Source of the DNA: Psychromicrobium lacuslunae
Lineage (GTDB): Bacteria; Actinomycetota; Actinomycetes; Actinomycetales; Micrococcaceae
DNA length: 64,000 nt
Direction: 5' to 3'
NCBI RefSeq assembly: GCF_000950575.1
Contig: NZ_CP011005.1
Span: 620,001 to 684,000 of the forward strand
Both the position numbers and the translations under genes were made by a program. The notes beneath the pieces were generated by a model. It was given only the letters and a program-made list of their open reading frames with translations. It made no database searches and was not told the DNA's origin. Below, one piece after another: positions 37,325-44,870 of this stretch. The stretch's first letter is position 1, and each line of letters starts with the position of its first letter.

Positions 37325-37479
37325 CCGATGGATCTTCCTAAATCTGCTTAAATCTGCGGAGGCAATTGTGGTTCGCTTTGCCAACTTAACAACTGCCCCG
37401 GAGCTGGCAAATTCTGGTTACCCAGCGAGTAGAAAAATGAATCTGGGCGTCGTTTTCTTGCGAAAAATGCAGCGCAAAT

Positions 37480-37507
37480 TTGTCTCCGATTGCCTCGCTC
37501 CTAGGGT
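37480..37507 (+). promoter_or_regulatory. Possible metQ promoter
   Basis: TTGTCT (37480-37485), 16 bases, then TAGGGT (37502-37507), about 40 bases before the metQ ATG. No SAM riboswitch was recognised in the divergent region. Confidence 0.4.
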
Positions 37508-37547
37508 TGGTGCGATACGCAATCACTCGGTACCGAAAAAGGACGAA

Positions 37548-38510
37548 ATGTCAGAGCACCAGCTTCCTCAGCAGCCAGAAAAAGCTGCCCCTGTTTTACC
37601 CAGCAAGCCGAAGCGAAAGCTTTGGCCAAAATTGACCATTGCCGCCGGGGTGGTCGTCGTGGTGGCCGCTGCGGCAATAGCGATCCCCAGTTGGATCAGC
37701 GGCAATAAGCCTGCTTCAACCAGCACCGCAACGGTCAAGCTGGGTGTGGACGATGCCGGCTCGGCTTACTGGAAGCTAGTCGCTCAGCGCGCCGAAGAAC
37801 AGGGCGTGAAGCTCGAGTTAGTTAGCTTTACTGACTACAGCACACCGAACCCCGCATTGGTTTCTGGTGATATCGATGTTAATAAGTTCCAGCATCTTCG
37901 GTACCTAGCTCAATTCAATGCCTCACAAAAGCAGGACCTGGTGCCGGTAGGCTCCGGCGAGATCTACCCGATTGGTTTTTATTCGAAGAAGTGGTCATCG
38001 GTCGCTGAGGTACCGCAGGGCGCCGAGGTGGCGTTGAGCAATAACCCGGCCAATCAAGTTCGCCCCTTACTGGCGCTCAAGGAGGCTGGACTGGTCGTCT
38101 TCAAGGGAGATCCTGGCTGGAAAGCTACTTTGGCCGATGTTGATTACGCTAAGTCGCGGATCGGTAAGATCACCCCAATCGATCCCACCCAGACCGCTGC
38201 ATCCTTGGACAGCGTCGATATCGCTTTTGTGGATTCCCAGTTCGCGGCGAATGCCAAGCTCACGGCACAGCAAGAAATCTACAAGGAGTCGGCTGAACGT
38301 GACGATCTGCAGCAGTACATTAATATCTTCGTCGCCAAGGCCAAAGATGCCGATAACCCCGCAATAGCAACTCTGGTTAAGATCTATCAGTCGGATGAGA
38401 TCAAACAGGCCATCCACAGTGAGAAAGGTCAGGATGCGGTTTTCCGCAGCGACGTACCGGTGAGCGAACTTAAAGCGGTGTTAGCTGAGCAGCAGAAGCA
38501 GTTCTCCTAA
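37548..38510 (+). CDS. metQ: NlpA/MetQ-family substrate-binding protein without lipobox
   Basis: This is the probable methionine-binding component for MetNI. ATG 37548 follows AAAAAGGACGAA; longer forms lack a ribosome site. The 320-residue product has a 38-residue hydrophilic, Pro/Lys-rich head, one hydrophobic helix (LTIAAGVVVVVAAAAIAIPSW), and then the NlpA domain: VKLGVDDAGSAYWKL, FTDYSTPNPALVSGDIDVNKFQHLRYLAQFN, GSGEIYPIGFYSKKW and NPANQVRPLLALKEAGL. There is no Cys after the helix, so it seems anchored by the helix rather than by a lipid. It is divergent from metNI. The ligand is inferred from context. Confidence 0.88.
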   Translation: MSEHQLPQQPEKAAPVLPSKPKRKLWPKLTIAAGVVVVVAAAAIAIPSWISGNKPASTSTATVKLGVDDAGSAYWKLVAQRAEEQGVKLELVSFTDYSTPNPALVSGDIDVNKFQHLRYLAQFNASQKQDLVPVGSGEIYPIGFYSKKWSSVAEVPQGAEVALSNNPANQVRPLLALKEAGLVVFKGDPGWKATLADVDYAKSRIGKITPIDPTQTAASLDSVDIAFVDSQFAANAKLTAQQEIYKESAERDDLQQYINIFVAKAKDADNPAIATLVKIYQSDEIKQAIHSEKGQDAVFRSDVPVSELKAVLAEQQKQFS

Positions 38511-38589
38511 GCGAGGCCGTCGTTAGTGGGGCGGCGATCCTTGCTGCCGGACGGTAAAGTTTCAGTTGCCGCCGAATGAAAGAACGCAG

Positions 38590-39777
38590 ATGAAAAGGGT
38601 TGCCCAGAGGGCCCAGCAAAGGCCGCTAGCGGCACTATCTATGGTCCTCGTGTTAGCCAGTGGAGCAACCCTAGCCGCCTGCTCCACTACGGCGCCGCAG
38701 ACGGCAAAGAAGTGCGCTACTGGGACTTTGTCGTACTCGTACCCAGACGCCGAGGCCGCGGCCGAGCAGATAGCGCCGGAGACCACTCCGAAATCGTTGC
38801 CGATCACGAAATCTCTGGCGCGAAATATCAATTGGAAGCTGCTCAATAAAGCGTCAGGTGAAGTGCTCGGCGAGGGGATTACCGACCCTAGCAGTGCCGC
38901 GTTCGAAGCCTGTTTCGACGCTTCACTGTCTTCCAGCGCGGTAAAGGTCCAATTTGAGTCGGCGAGATCCGGGCTGTGGCGGACGGTAAAGGCCAATGAC
39001 GCCGCCGCAACAACTTATACCAATGACCACAACCTCGAAGGGCAGAACTTCGGTGCTCTCGAAGTACCCGAGGATCAAGCCGCAGCCTTCAAAATTGTCG
39101 ATACGCTTTCCTCATTATGGGCGAAGCGAGCCAATAGCAGCTCAGCCTGTTGGGCGGCTTTTGAGAGTCCCGGACAATGCAAGCCGCTCACTTTTGCCTG
39201 GGGGAGCGCCATCGATAACGATAAGGACGAGGGCGGCAAAGACACCGGTTATTGGGACTATCGCGGACCTGACAGCGGAAGCAAGTATGTCGTGGTCGGC
39301 AGCAACAGCATCCGATCAAAACACACCATTGTCCATGAAGCGGGTCATGCCTGGCAGGAAATGCTGAACGGTAGCTTTCCAGTGGTGACAAATTGCGCGG
39401 AACATACTCACGCCAAGGCAACCTCGACCAGCTGTGCGTGGACCGAAGGCTGGGCTGACGCGGTGGCCGCCTGGGCTCTCGGCGACACCCGCTATGTCTT
39501 CGATGACGGCAAATACATTGATCTGGTCGGTCATCCGGAGTGGCAGCAGGGAGCTGCCGTGCAGGGCCGGGTGGCGGCTGCATTACTGCAATTATGGGCT
39601 GGGCCAGACGCCGGCAGCTGGGATAAAACCATTTCGCTGATGACCGGGAAGGTAGTGAGCTGTTTCAGCGAGTACTATCAGGCCCGACCAGCTGCTGGCC
39701 TGGCTAACACGGCGGCGGTCGAAAAGATTCTCACCGATAACTCGCTCGATCCTCAGAGTGTGGCGGACTGCGGCTAG
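38590..39777 (+). CDS. Lipoprotein with gluzincin-type zinc-peptidase motif
   Basis: I do not recognise a named family. ATG 38590 gives 395 residues with a lipoprotein signal peptide: MKRVAQRAQQRP, a hydrophobic run and the lipobox LAAC (Cys31). The zinc-peptidase motif HEAGH lies at residues 249-253 (KHTIVHEAGHAWQEM), and 32 residues after its last His comes WTEGWADAVAAWALGD, with Glu286 well placed as third zinc ligand. Several cysteines could form disulfides. It probably cleaves proteins or peptides at the cell surface; the substrate is unknown. A TTG 24 bases upstream is a poorer start. It is convergent with glnA and ends 44 bases before a hairpin. Confidence 0.75.
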   Translation: MKRVAQRAQQRPLAALSMVLVLASGATLAACSTTAPQTAKKCATGTLSYSYPDAEAAAEQIAPETTPKSLPITKSLARNINWKLLNKASGEVLGEGITDPSSAAFEACFDASLSSSAVKVQFESARSGLWRTVKANDAAATTYTNDHNLEGQNFGALEVPEDQAAAFKIVDTLSSLWAKRANSSSACWAAFESPGQCKPLTFAWGSAIDNDKDEGGKDTGYWDYRGPDSGSKYVVVGSNSIRSKHTIVHEAGHAWQEMLNGSFPVVTNCAEHTHAKATSTSCAWTEGWADAVAAWALGDTRYVFDDGKYIDLVGHPEWQQGAAVQGRVAAALLQLWAGPDAGSWDKTISLMTGKVVSCFSEYYQARPAAGLANTAAVEKILTDNSLDPQSVADCG

Positions 39778-39820
39778 CCTTCGGTGTGATGACTCAACTA
39801 ACGCCACAGCCTGGGCCGGG

Positions 39821-39874
39821 ATAGCAGGCAGCCCGCAGAGTCGCCTAGCGGTGACTCTGCGGGCTGCCTGCTAT
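39821..39874. terminator. Perfect 22-bp bidirectional hairpin
   Basis: Arms 39821-39842 and 39853-39874 are exact complements around a 10-base loop. It separates the zinc-peptidase gene and glnA, which converge here, and ends 11 bases from the glnA stop. Confidence 0.85.
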
Positions 39875-39885
39875 CTGCTGAGTGG

Positions 39886-41310
39886 CTACACCCCGTAGTA
39901 AAGCTCGAACTCGTACGGGTTCGGGCGCAGCGCAAGCGGTTTGATCTCGTTCTCCCGCTTGTACTCGATCCAGGTGTCGATCAAGTCCTGCGGGAAGACT
40001 CCGCCGGCCTGCAGGAACTCGTTATCGGCTTCCAGGGCGTCCAAAGCTTCTTCGAGCGAACCCGGAGCCTTGGGGATGTCCTTGGCTTCTTCCGGCGGCA
40101 GCTCGTAGAGGTCCTTATCGATCGGTGCGGGTGGCTCGATCCGATTGCGGATGCCGTCCAGGCCAGCCATCAGCTGAGCCGCGAAAGCCAGGTAAGGGTT
40201 GGAGGAGGGGTCCGGGGCGCGGAACTCGATCCGCTTAGCCTTCGGGTTGGAGCCGGTGATCGGAATCCGGATGCCGGCCGAGCGGTTACCCTGCGAGTAG
40301 ACCATGTTGACCGGCGCCTCGAAACCCTTGACCAGGCGTCGGTAGGAGTTCACCGTCGGGTTGGTGAAGGCCAGGATCGCCGAAGCATGCTTCAGCACCC
40401 CGCCGATGTACCAGCGAGCCAGGTCAGACAGGCCGCCGTAACCCTTTTCGTCGTAGAACAGCGGTTCGCCATTGCTCCACAGCGATTGGTGGCAGTGCAT
40501 GCCGGAGCCGTTGTCGCCAAAGATCGGCTTGGGCATGAAAGTGACGCTCTTACCCCATTCGGCGGCGGTGTTCTTAATGATGTACTTGAATTTCTGCAAG
40601 TCATCAGCTGCGTGGACCAGGGTTGAGAATTTGTAGTTGATTTCGGCCTGGCCAGCGGCACCGACTTCGTGGTGCGAACGCTCCACCTCAAGGCCAGCTT
40701 CACCCAAGGCGACACACATTGCATCACGCAAATCAGCCTGGTGGTCAACCGGAGCAACCGGGAAGTAACCGCCCTTGAACGGCGTCTTGTTACCAAGGTT
40801 GCCGCCCTCTTCCTTGCGGCCCGAGTTCCAGGGCGCCTCAATGGAATCCACCTTGTAGAAGGAACCCTGCGGCGAAGATTCGAACTGCACATTATCGAAA
40901 ACGTAGAACTCGGCTTCGGGCGCGAAGAATGCGGTATCGGCAATGCCGGTCGAAGCTAGGTACGCTTCAGCACGTTCCGCGACGCTGCGCGGATCGCGAT
41001 GGTAAGGGTCACCGGTTCGTGGGTTCACGATGGAGAAGTTCAGCGCGAGGGTCTTCTCAATCCGGAAAGTATCGACAAAGGCCGTGGTGACGTCCGGAAT
41101 GAGCTGCATATCTGATTCGTGAATGCCTTGGAAGCCGCGGATCGATGAGCCGTCGAAGAGCTGTCCGTTGACAAAGAAGTCAGCATCGACGCTTTGCGCC
41201 GGAACGTTGAAGTGCTGCTGCACGCCGGGAAGGTCGGTAAAACGAATATCGACGAACTTCACATCTTCGTCTTTGATGAACTTGAGGACTTCGTCCGCAT
41301 TCTTGAACAT
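39886..41310 (-). CDS. glnA: Glutamine synthetase type I GlnA1
   Basis: This is the main ammonia-assimilating enzyme. It has 474 residues: beta-Grasp [18 protein letters not shown], then [50 protein letters not shown], and the adenylylation loop [10 protein letters not shown] with the target Tyr (near residue 400). The latter makes it the likely GlnE substrate. GGAG precedes the ATG. Upstream is a complete GlnR-type four-box operator. It lies 8 kb from glnE, separated by unrelated genes. Confidence 0.97.
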   Translation of the reverse strand: MFKNADEVLKFIKDEDVKFVDIRFTDLPGVQQHFNVPAQSVDADFFVNGQLFDGSSIRGFQGIHESDMQLIPDVTTAFVDTFRIEKTLALNFSIVNPRTGDPYHRDPRSVAERAEAYLASTGIADTAFFAPEAEFYVFDNVQFESSPQGSFYKVDSIEAPWNSGRKEEGGNLGNKTPFKGGYFPVAPVDHQADLRDAMCVALGEAGLEVERSHHEVGAAGQAEINYKFSTLVHAADDLQKFKYIIKNTAAEWGKSVTFMPKPIFGDNGSGMHCHQSLWSNGEPLFYDEKGYGGLSDLARWYIGGVLKHASAILAFTNPTVNSYRRLVKGFEAPVNMVYSQGNRSAGIRIPITGSNPKAKRIEFRAPDPSSNPYLAFAAQLMAGLDGIRNRIEPPAPIDKDLYELPPEEAKDIPKAPGSLEEALDALEADNEFLQAGGVFPQDLIDTWIEYKRENEIKPLALRPNPYEFELYYGV

Positions 41311-41392
41311 CTATGCTCCTTTTAGCACGTAGGCAATGGCCGGATCTGCTGATGCGCAGCAATCCCAACTGTTAACAGCATAGTCAGAGCGG

Positions 41393-41430
41393 ATTTCTCG
41401 GCGGTATCGTGATTGTTTCCGGCAGGTTAC
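41393..41430 (-). promoter_or_regulatory. GlnR-type operator upstream of glnA
   Basis: Read on the minus strand: GTAAC (41430-41426), 6 bases, GAAAC (41419-41415), 6 bases, GATAC (41408-41404), 6 bases, GAAAT (41397-41393). This is the a1-b1-a2-b2 arrangement (gTnAC-n6-GaAAC repeated) known for GlnR in actinobacteria. It lies 83-120 bases before the glnA start, and TATGCT, a plausible -10, begins 10 bases after the last box. Confidence 0.75.
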
Positions 41431-41508
41431 GGTCGCAGCCGTGATTGGCTCTTCGGCGTTCCCAGCCAGCCGCCGCGGAGCAGATATGAGAACTACCCAA
41501 GCTCCCGG

Positions 41509-41514
41509 TAGCCT
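41509..41514 (+). promoter_or_regulatory. Possible -10 (TAGCCT) for leaderless RDD gene
   Basis: TAGCCT ends six bases before GTG 41521. The intervening GAAGG touches the start codon and is too close to serve as a ribosome site. Confidence 0.4.
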
Positions 41515-41520
41515 TGAAGG

Positions 41521-41979
41521 GTGGTAGATCGTAAAGACCTTGGCTCCTGGATGTCCGGACCGGACACTTCGCACATCTCCAAATACCCGGGAGAACGGCT
41601 TGGTCTGCCGGAAACCGGAGTCGGATCGATAGCGCGGGCCGGCCGAAGAATTCTTGCGCTCATCATCGACTGGGCGCTGTGCATGCTGATCGGCTATTTC
41701 CTGTTTCAGGGTGCCGCGCTGGCCACTTTGGGTATCTTCTTGGTGGAGCAGATCGTTTTGGTGGGCACTTTGGGCTATAGCGTGGGGCATCGGATCGTGA
41801 ATATTCACGTGGTGCGGCAGGCTCGTGCAGGGACAACCGAATTTGCTGCTGCGGGCTTGCTGGCCGGCGTCGTCCGCGGGCTTTTGCTGTGTTTGCTCAT
41901 TCCGGCCGTGATTACCGATCCAGACCACCGCGGCCTGCACGATAAGGCGATGAACACCATTTTGGTGCGCAGAGGCTAG
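41521..41979 (+). CDS. RDD family membrane protein
   Basis: The 152-residue protein has a short cytoplasmic N-terminus with the RDD-type entry GSIARAGRRILALIIDWALCMLIGYF, two or three further hydrophobic segments, and the C-terminal ending ITDPDHRGLHDKAMNTILVR, where D-x-x-x-R-G-L-H-D-x-A is the family hallmark. RDD proteins are small transport-like membrane proteins of uncertain role. In actinobacteria this gene commonly stands between glnA and DUF4191, as here. It is divergent from glnA. Confidence 0.85.
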   Translation: MVDRKDLGSWMSGPDTSHISKYPGERLGLPETGVGSIARAGRRILALIIDWALCMLIGYFLFQGAALATLGIFLVEQIVLVGTLGYSVGHRIVNIHVVRQARAGTTEFAAAGLLAGVVRGLLLCLLIPAVITDPDHRGLHDKAMNTILVRRG

Positions 41980-42058
41980 CAGGTCGGCTCCCTGATGAGT
42001 TAGCTCACTGTTTCTCGGCCAGCGAACTGTGCTTGAAGCTTGAACGGGCAGGGACGAC

Positions 42059-42092
42059 GCTGCCCACCGAATCGGCAGATTCAGTGGGCAGC
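42059..42092. terminator. Hairpin between RDD and DUF4191 genes
   Basis: Arms 42059-42073 and 42078-42092 pair over 15 bp with one mismatch around GGCA. It lies in the 138-base gap between two convergent genes and can serve both. Confidence 0.6.
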
Positions 42093-42117
42093 AATATCAA
42101 GAACCTCAGTCGCGGAT

Positions 42118-42879
42118 TTAGCGCCCGCGGGCTGCTTTGCGGTCGGGTCGAGCCTTATAGGGGTCGACGCCTTTCGGGATTGGCAATTTCCCGCCCAGCG
42201 AAGCGATGCGCTTGCTGACCGCATTGACCTCGGCCTTGGTCAGCTCATTCTTGAGCTTCTTGACCTGTTTGGCGACCTTGCTCAGTTCAACCTGGCCCTC
42301 TTCCCGGCCGGACTGAATAACATGAACGGAAACATTGGGCAGGATCCGGCCCAGCTTCTTGCGTTCCGCCTCCACCAGGGTGCGCACTCGGTGCGGGGCT
42401 CCCTCGGTCACCAGTACGACGCCAGGGCGGCCAACCGCCCGGAAGACCGCGTCCTGGCTGCGCGGATTGACGGCGACCGGTTGTTCTTCAATCACCCAGC
42501 CACGGCGAAGGGTATTCAACGCCGCGCCCGACGCCCCGGGCTTACCTTCGATTTGCGAGAAGGCAGCCCTCTCCGCTCGACGGGAAAGGATTAACAGGGC
42601 ACCCAGCAAGCCGAGCGGAATGCCGAGGATGAGCGCGGTGATCCAGTTGTTGTTGAAAAAGAAGAACGAAATAATCAGGGCCAGCGCAATAACGCCCAGG
42701 AAGACCAGTAGCATCAGCCAGACCACCGATGGGTCATAGCGCCTGGTCATCTTGAAGACGTCCAGCATTTGCTTCATCCGACCGGGTTGCTTGTCCGGCT
42801 TTGGAGTCTTCGGTTTGCGGGAGAACAAATTGCGGCGCTCTTTGGGAGCGTTACTCGCAGAATCAGAGGTTTTGGCCAT
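42118..42879 (-). CDS. DUF4191 domain membrane protein
   Basis: This 253-residue actinobacterial protein of unknown function has a basic N-terminus (ERRNLFSRKPKTPKPDKQPGRMKQM), two membrane helices (about residues 53-74 and 76-97: VVWLMLLVFLGVIALALIISF, WITALILGIPLGLLGALLIL), and a soluble C-terminal domain beginning AERAAFSQIEGKPGASGAAL. RRGWVIEEQPVAVNPRSQDAVFRAVGRPGVVLV is the most conserved part. It sits next to lipA/lipB in many relatives. A TAGAAT nine bases before the ATG is a likely -10 with an almost absent leader. Confidence 0.85.
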   Translation of the reverse strand: MAKTSDSASNAPKERRNLFSRKPKTPKPDKQPGRMKQMLDVFKMTRRYDPSVVWLMLLVFLGVIALALIISFFFFNNNWITALILGIPLGLLGALLILSRRAERAAFSQIEGKPGASGAALNTLRRGWVIEEQPVAVNPRSQDAVFRAVGRPGVVLVTEGAPHRVRTLVEAERKKLGRILPNVSVHVIQSGREEGQVELSKVAKQVKKLKNELTKAEVNAVSKRIASLGGKLPIPKGVDPYKARPDRKAARGR

Positions 42880-43069
42880 AGTGCCTATATTCTATCCGTT
42901 CAATTGCGTCCTCGGCGCCGAGCTGCGCGCCGCTCTCGCAGAGCGAAATCTGGCCTTGCGGGGGTTCGCAGTAGTCCAAAGAGTTCCGGATAGCCCCACG
43001 ATGTATTAACGGGCTATCCCGAATTTTGAACGTCATCTTGAGCAGCACCTTGAACAGCGAAGCAAAAGA

Positions 43070-44080
43070 CTAGCCGACCAGTGAAGCGGCTTCCTGGCGG
43101 GTATGGCCGGAATCTTCGATGCCCTCAGCAATATGCGCCAATTCGGCCGGGATTTCGCGGCCCTTCTTGCGCATTGCGGTGGCCCACAGTCGGCCAGCCC
43201 GGTAGGAGGAACGCACTAAGGGCCCGCTCATAACACCGAGGAAACCCAGCTCTTCGGCTTCATCGCGCAGTTCCAGGAACTCCTGCGGCTTGACCCAGCG
43301 GTCCACCGGCAAATGACGTTCACTGGGCCGCAAATACTGGGTGATGGTGATCAGATCGCACTTGGCCTCGTGCAAGTCCCGCAAAGCTTCGGAGATCTCT
43401 TCGCGGGTCTCACCCATGCCAAGGATCAGATTGGACTTGGTAACCATGCCGAGGTCATGCCCCTGGGTGATGACGTCCATTGAGCGCTCGTAACGGAAGG
43501 CCGGACGAATCCGCTTGAAGATCCTGGGCACCGTCTCGACATTGTGTGCGAAGACCTCAGGCTGGGCCTCGCAGATCGCCTGAATGTTCTCCGGTTTACC
43601 GGAGAAGTCTGGGATCAGGATTTCAACGCCAGTGCCCGGGTTGAGCTCGTGGATCTTGCGAATCGTCTCGGCGTAGAGCCAGACGCCTTCGTCCTCCAGG
43701 TCGTCGCGCGCTACGCCGGTGACGGTGGCGTAGCGCAGATTCATCTTGACCACGCTGCGGGCTACCTTGGTCGGTTCGAAACGGTCTAGCGGCGAGGGCT
43801 TCCCGGAGTCAATCTGGCAGAAGTCGCAGCGTCGGGTGCACTGTGCACCGCCGATCAGGAAGGTCGCCTCACGATCCTCCCAGCATTCGAAGATATTGGG
43901 ACAGCCTGCCTCTTCGCAGACGGTGTGCAGCCCCTCTTTCTTCACCAGGTTCTTCATCCCGACGTATTCCGGGCCCATATTAACTTTGGCCTTGATCCAT
44001 TCGGGCTTGCGTTCCACCGGGGTTTGCGCATTGCGGGCCTCAACACGGAGCATCTTGCGGCCTTCGGGTGCCAGGGTCAC
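43070..44080 (-). CDS. lipA: Lipoyl synthase LipA
   Basis: LipA is a radical SAM enzyme that inserts two sulfurs into octanoyl groups on carrier proteins. It has 336 residues. The auxiliary cluster ligands are in [12 protein letters not shown], the radical-SAM cluster in CTRRCDFC, and the C-terminal serine ligand in RSSYRAG. Its GTG start overlaps the lipB stop (GTGA), so octanoyl transfer and sulfur insertion are made together. The likely acceptor, SucB, is coded about 10 kb away in this window. Confidence 0.97.
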   Translation of the reverse strand: MTLAPEGRKMLRVEARNAQTPVERKPEWIKAKVNMGPEYVGMKNLVKKEGLHTVCEEAGCPNIFECWEDREATFLIGGAQCTRRCDFCQIDSGKPSPLDRFEPTKVARSVVKMNLRYATVTGVARDDLEDEGVWLYAETIRKIHELNPGTGVEILIPDFSGKPENIQAICEAQPEVFAHNVETVPRIFKRIRPAFRYERSMDVITQGHDLGMVTKSNLILGMGETREEISEALRDLHEAKCDLITITQYLRPSERHLPVDRWVKPQEFLELRDEAEELGFLGVMSGPLVRSSYRAGRLWATAMRKKGREIPAELAHIAEGIEDSGHTRQEAASLVG

Positions 44081-44778
44081 TGGAGCACTCCTTCTCTGTC
44101 AGCTGGTTGGGCTTCAGCGGCGGGATCAGCGGCGCCGATCAGTTCCGCCTCTCGGGCGATAAGTTCGCGGCGAATCTTGGGGGCCAGTTCGGCTGGAGTG
44201 ATCTCGCGGCCGAGTTCTTGGCTCATCGTTGTGGTTCCGGCGTCGGTTATCCCGCAAGCGATGATCTGCTGATACGGTGCCAGGTCATTATTAGCGTTCA
44301 GGGCGAAGCCATGCATGGTGACTCCGTTATGCACTCGGATGCCGATTGCGGCGATTTTCCGATCGGGTCCTTTGGTATCGGCCAGCAACCAGATGCCAGC
44401 CCTTCCCTCAACCCGTTGACCGTTGATACCGTATTCGGCGAGTACAGCGATCAGCACATCCTCGATCAGGTGTACGTACTCTCTAATGGCATGTGGATCA
44501 CGCAAGGCCAGGATCGGGTAGCCGACTAATTGCCCGGGGCCGTGCCAGGTGAGCTTGCCGCCGCGATCAACCGGGACCACCGGGGTGCCATCAAAGGGGC
44601 GCTCGTGATCTTCGGTGCGTTTACCTGCGGTATAGACTGCTGCGTGCTCAAGCAGCAGCACGGTACTCGGGGCTTTAGCTGCCACCACATCATCGTGGAT
44701 TTTCTGCTGCAGATCCCAGGCCTGCTGATAGTCCACAAAATGTGGCGCAAACCCGACCTCGGAGAACTCAAGCGTCAT
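44077..44778 (-). CDS. lipB: Lipoate-protein octanoyltransferase LipB
   Basis: LipB moves octanoate from ACP to lipoyl domains. The 233-residue protein shows [57 protein letters not shown] and the catalytic [10 protein letters not shown] (Cys, with the conserved Lys before IAAIG). It is the first gene of lipB-lipA. TACGCT lies six bases before the ATG, with TTAGCT at a suitable -35 distance, so the mRNA is probably leaderless. The C-terminal 30 residues are a poorly conserved tail. Confidence 0.95.
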   Translation of the reverse strand: MTLEFSEVGFAPHFVDYQQAWDLQQKIHDDVVAAKAPSTVLLLEHAAVYTAGKRTEDHERPFDGTPVVPVDRGGKLTWHGPGQLVGYPILALRDPHAIREYVHLIEDVLIAVLAEYGINGQRVEGRAGIWLLADTKGPDRKIAAIGIRVHNGVTMHGFALNANNDLAPYQQIIACGITDAGTTTMSQELGREITPAELAPKIRRELIAREAELIGAADPAAEAQPADREGVLQ

Positions 44779-44784
44779 GCGTCC

Positions 44785-44790
44785 AGCGTA
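44785..44790 (-). promoter_or_regulatory. -10 (TACGCT) for leaderless lipB-lipA
   Basis: Minus-strand TACGCT ends six bases before the ATG; TTAGCT lies about 17 bases further up. Confidence 0.45.
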
Positions 44791-44870
44791 GACCTGTTAA
44801 TCGGCACAGCTAAATCTGTTACCTGTGGATAACTTCTGCAGGGGATCTGGAAATCGGGTATCACTGAGGC

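Noticed and set aside
37325-37547. SAM riboswitch between metN and metQ
   Set aside because: I looked for a long conserved leader with paired helices and a terminator; only short direct repeats (AAATCTGC twice) are present.
41311-41940. Minus-strand frame of 209 codons upstream of glnA
   Set aside because: It covers the GlnR operator, the glnA leader and most of the RDD gene; no ribosome site or domain is seen.
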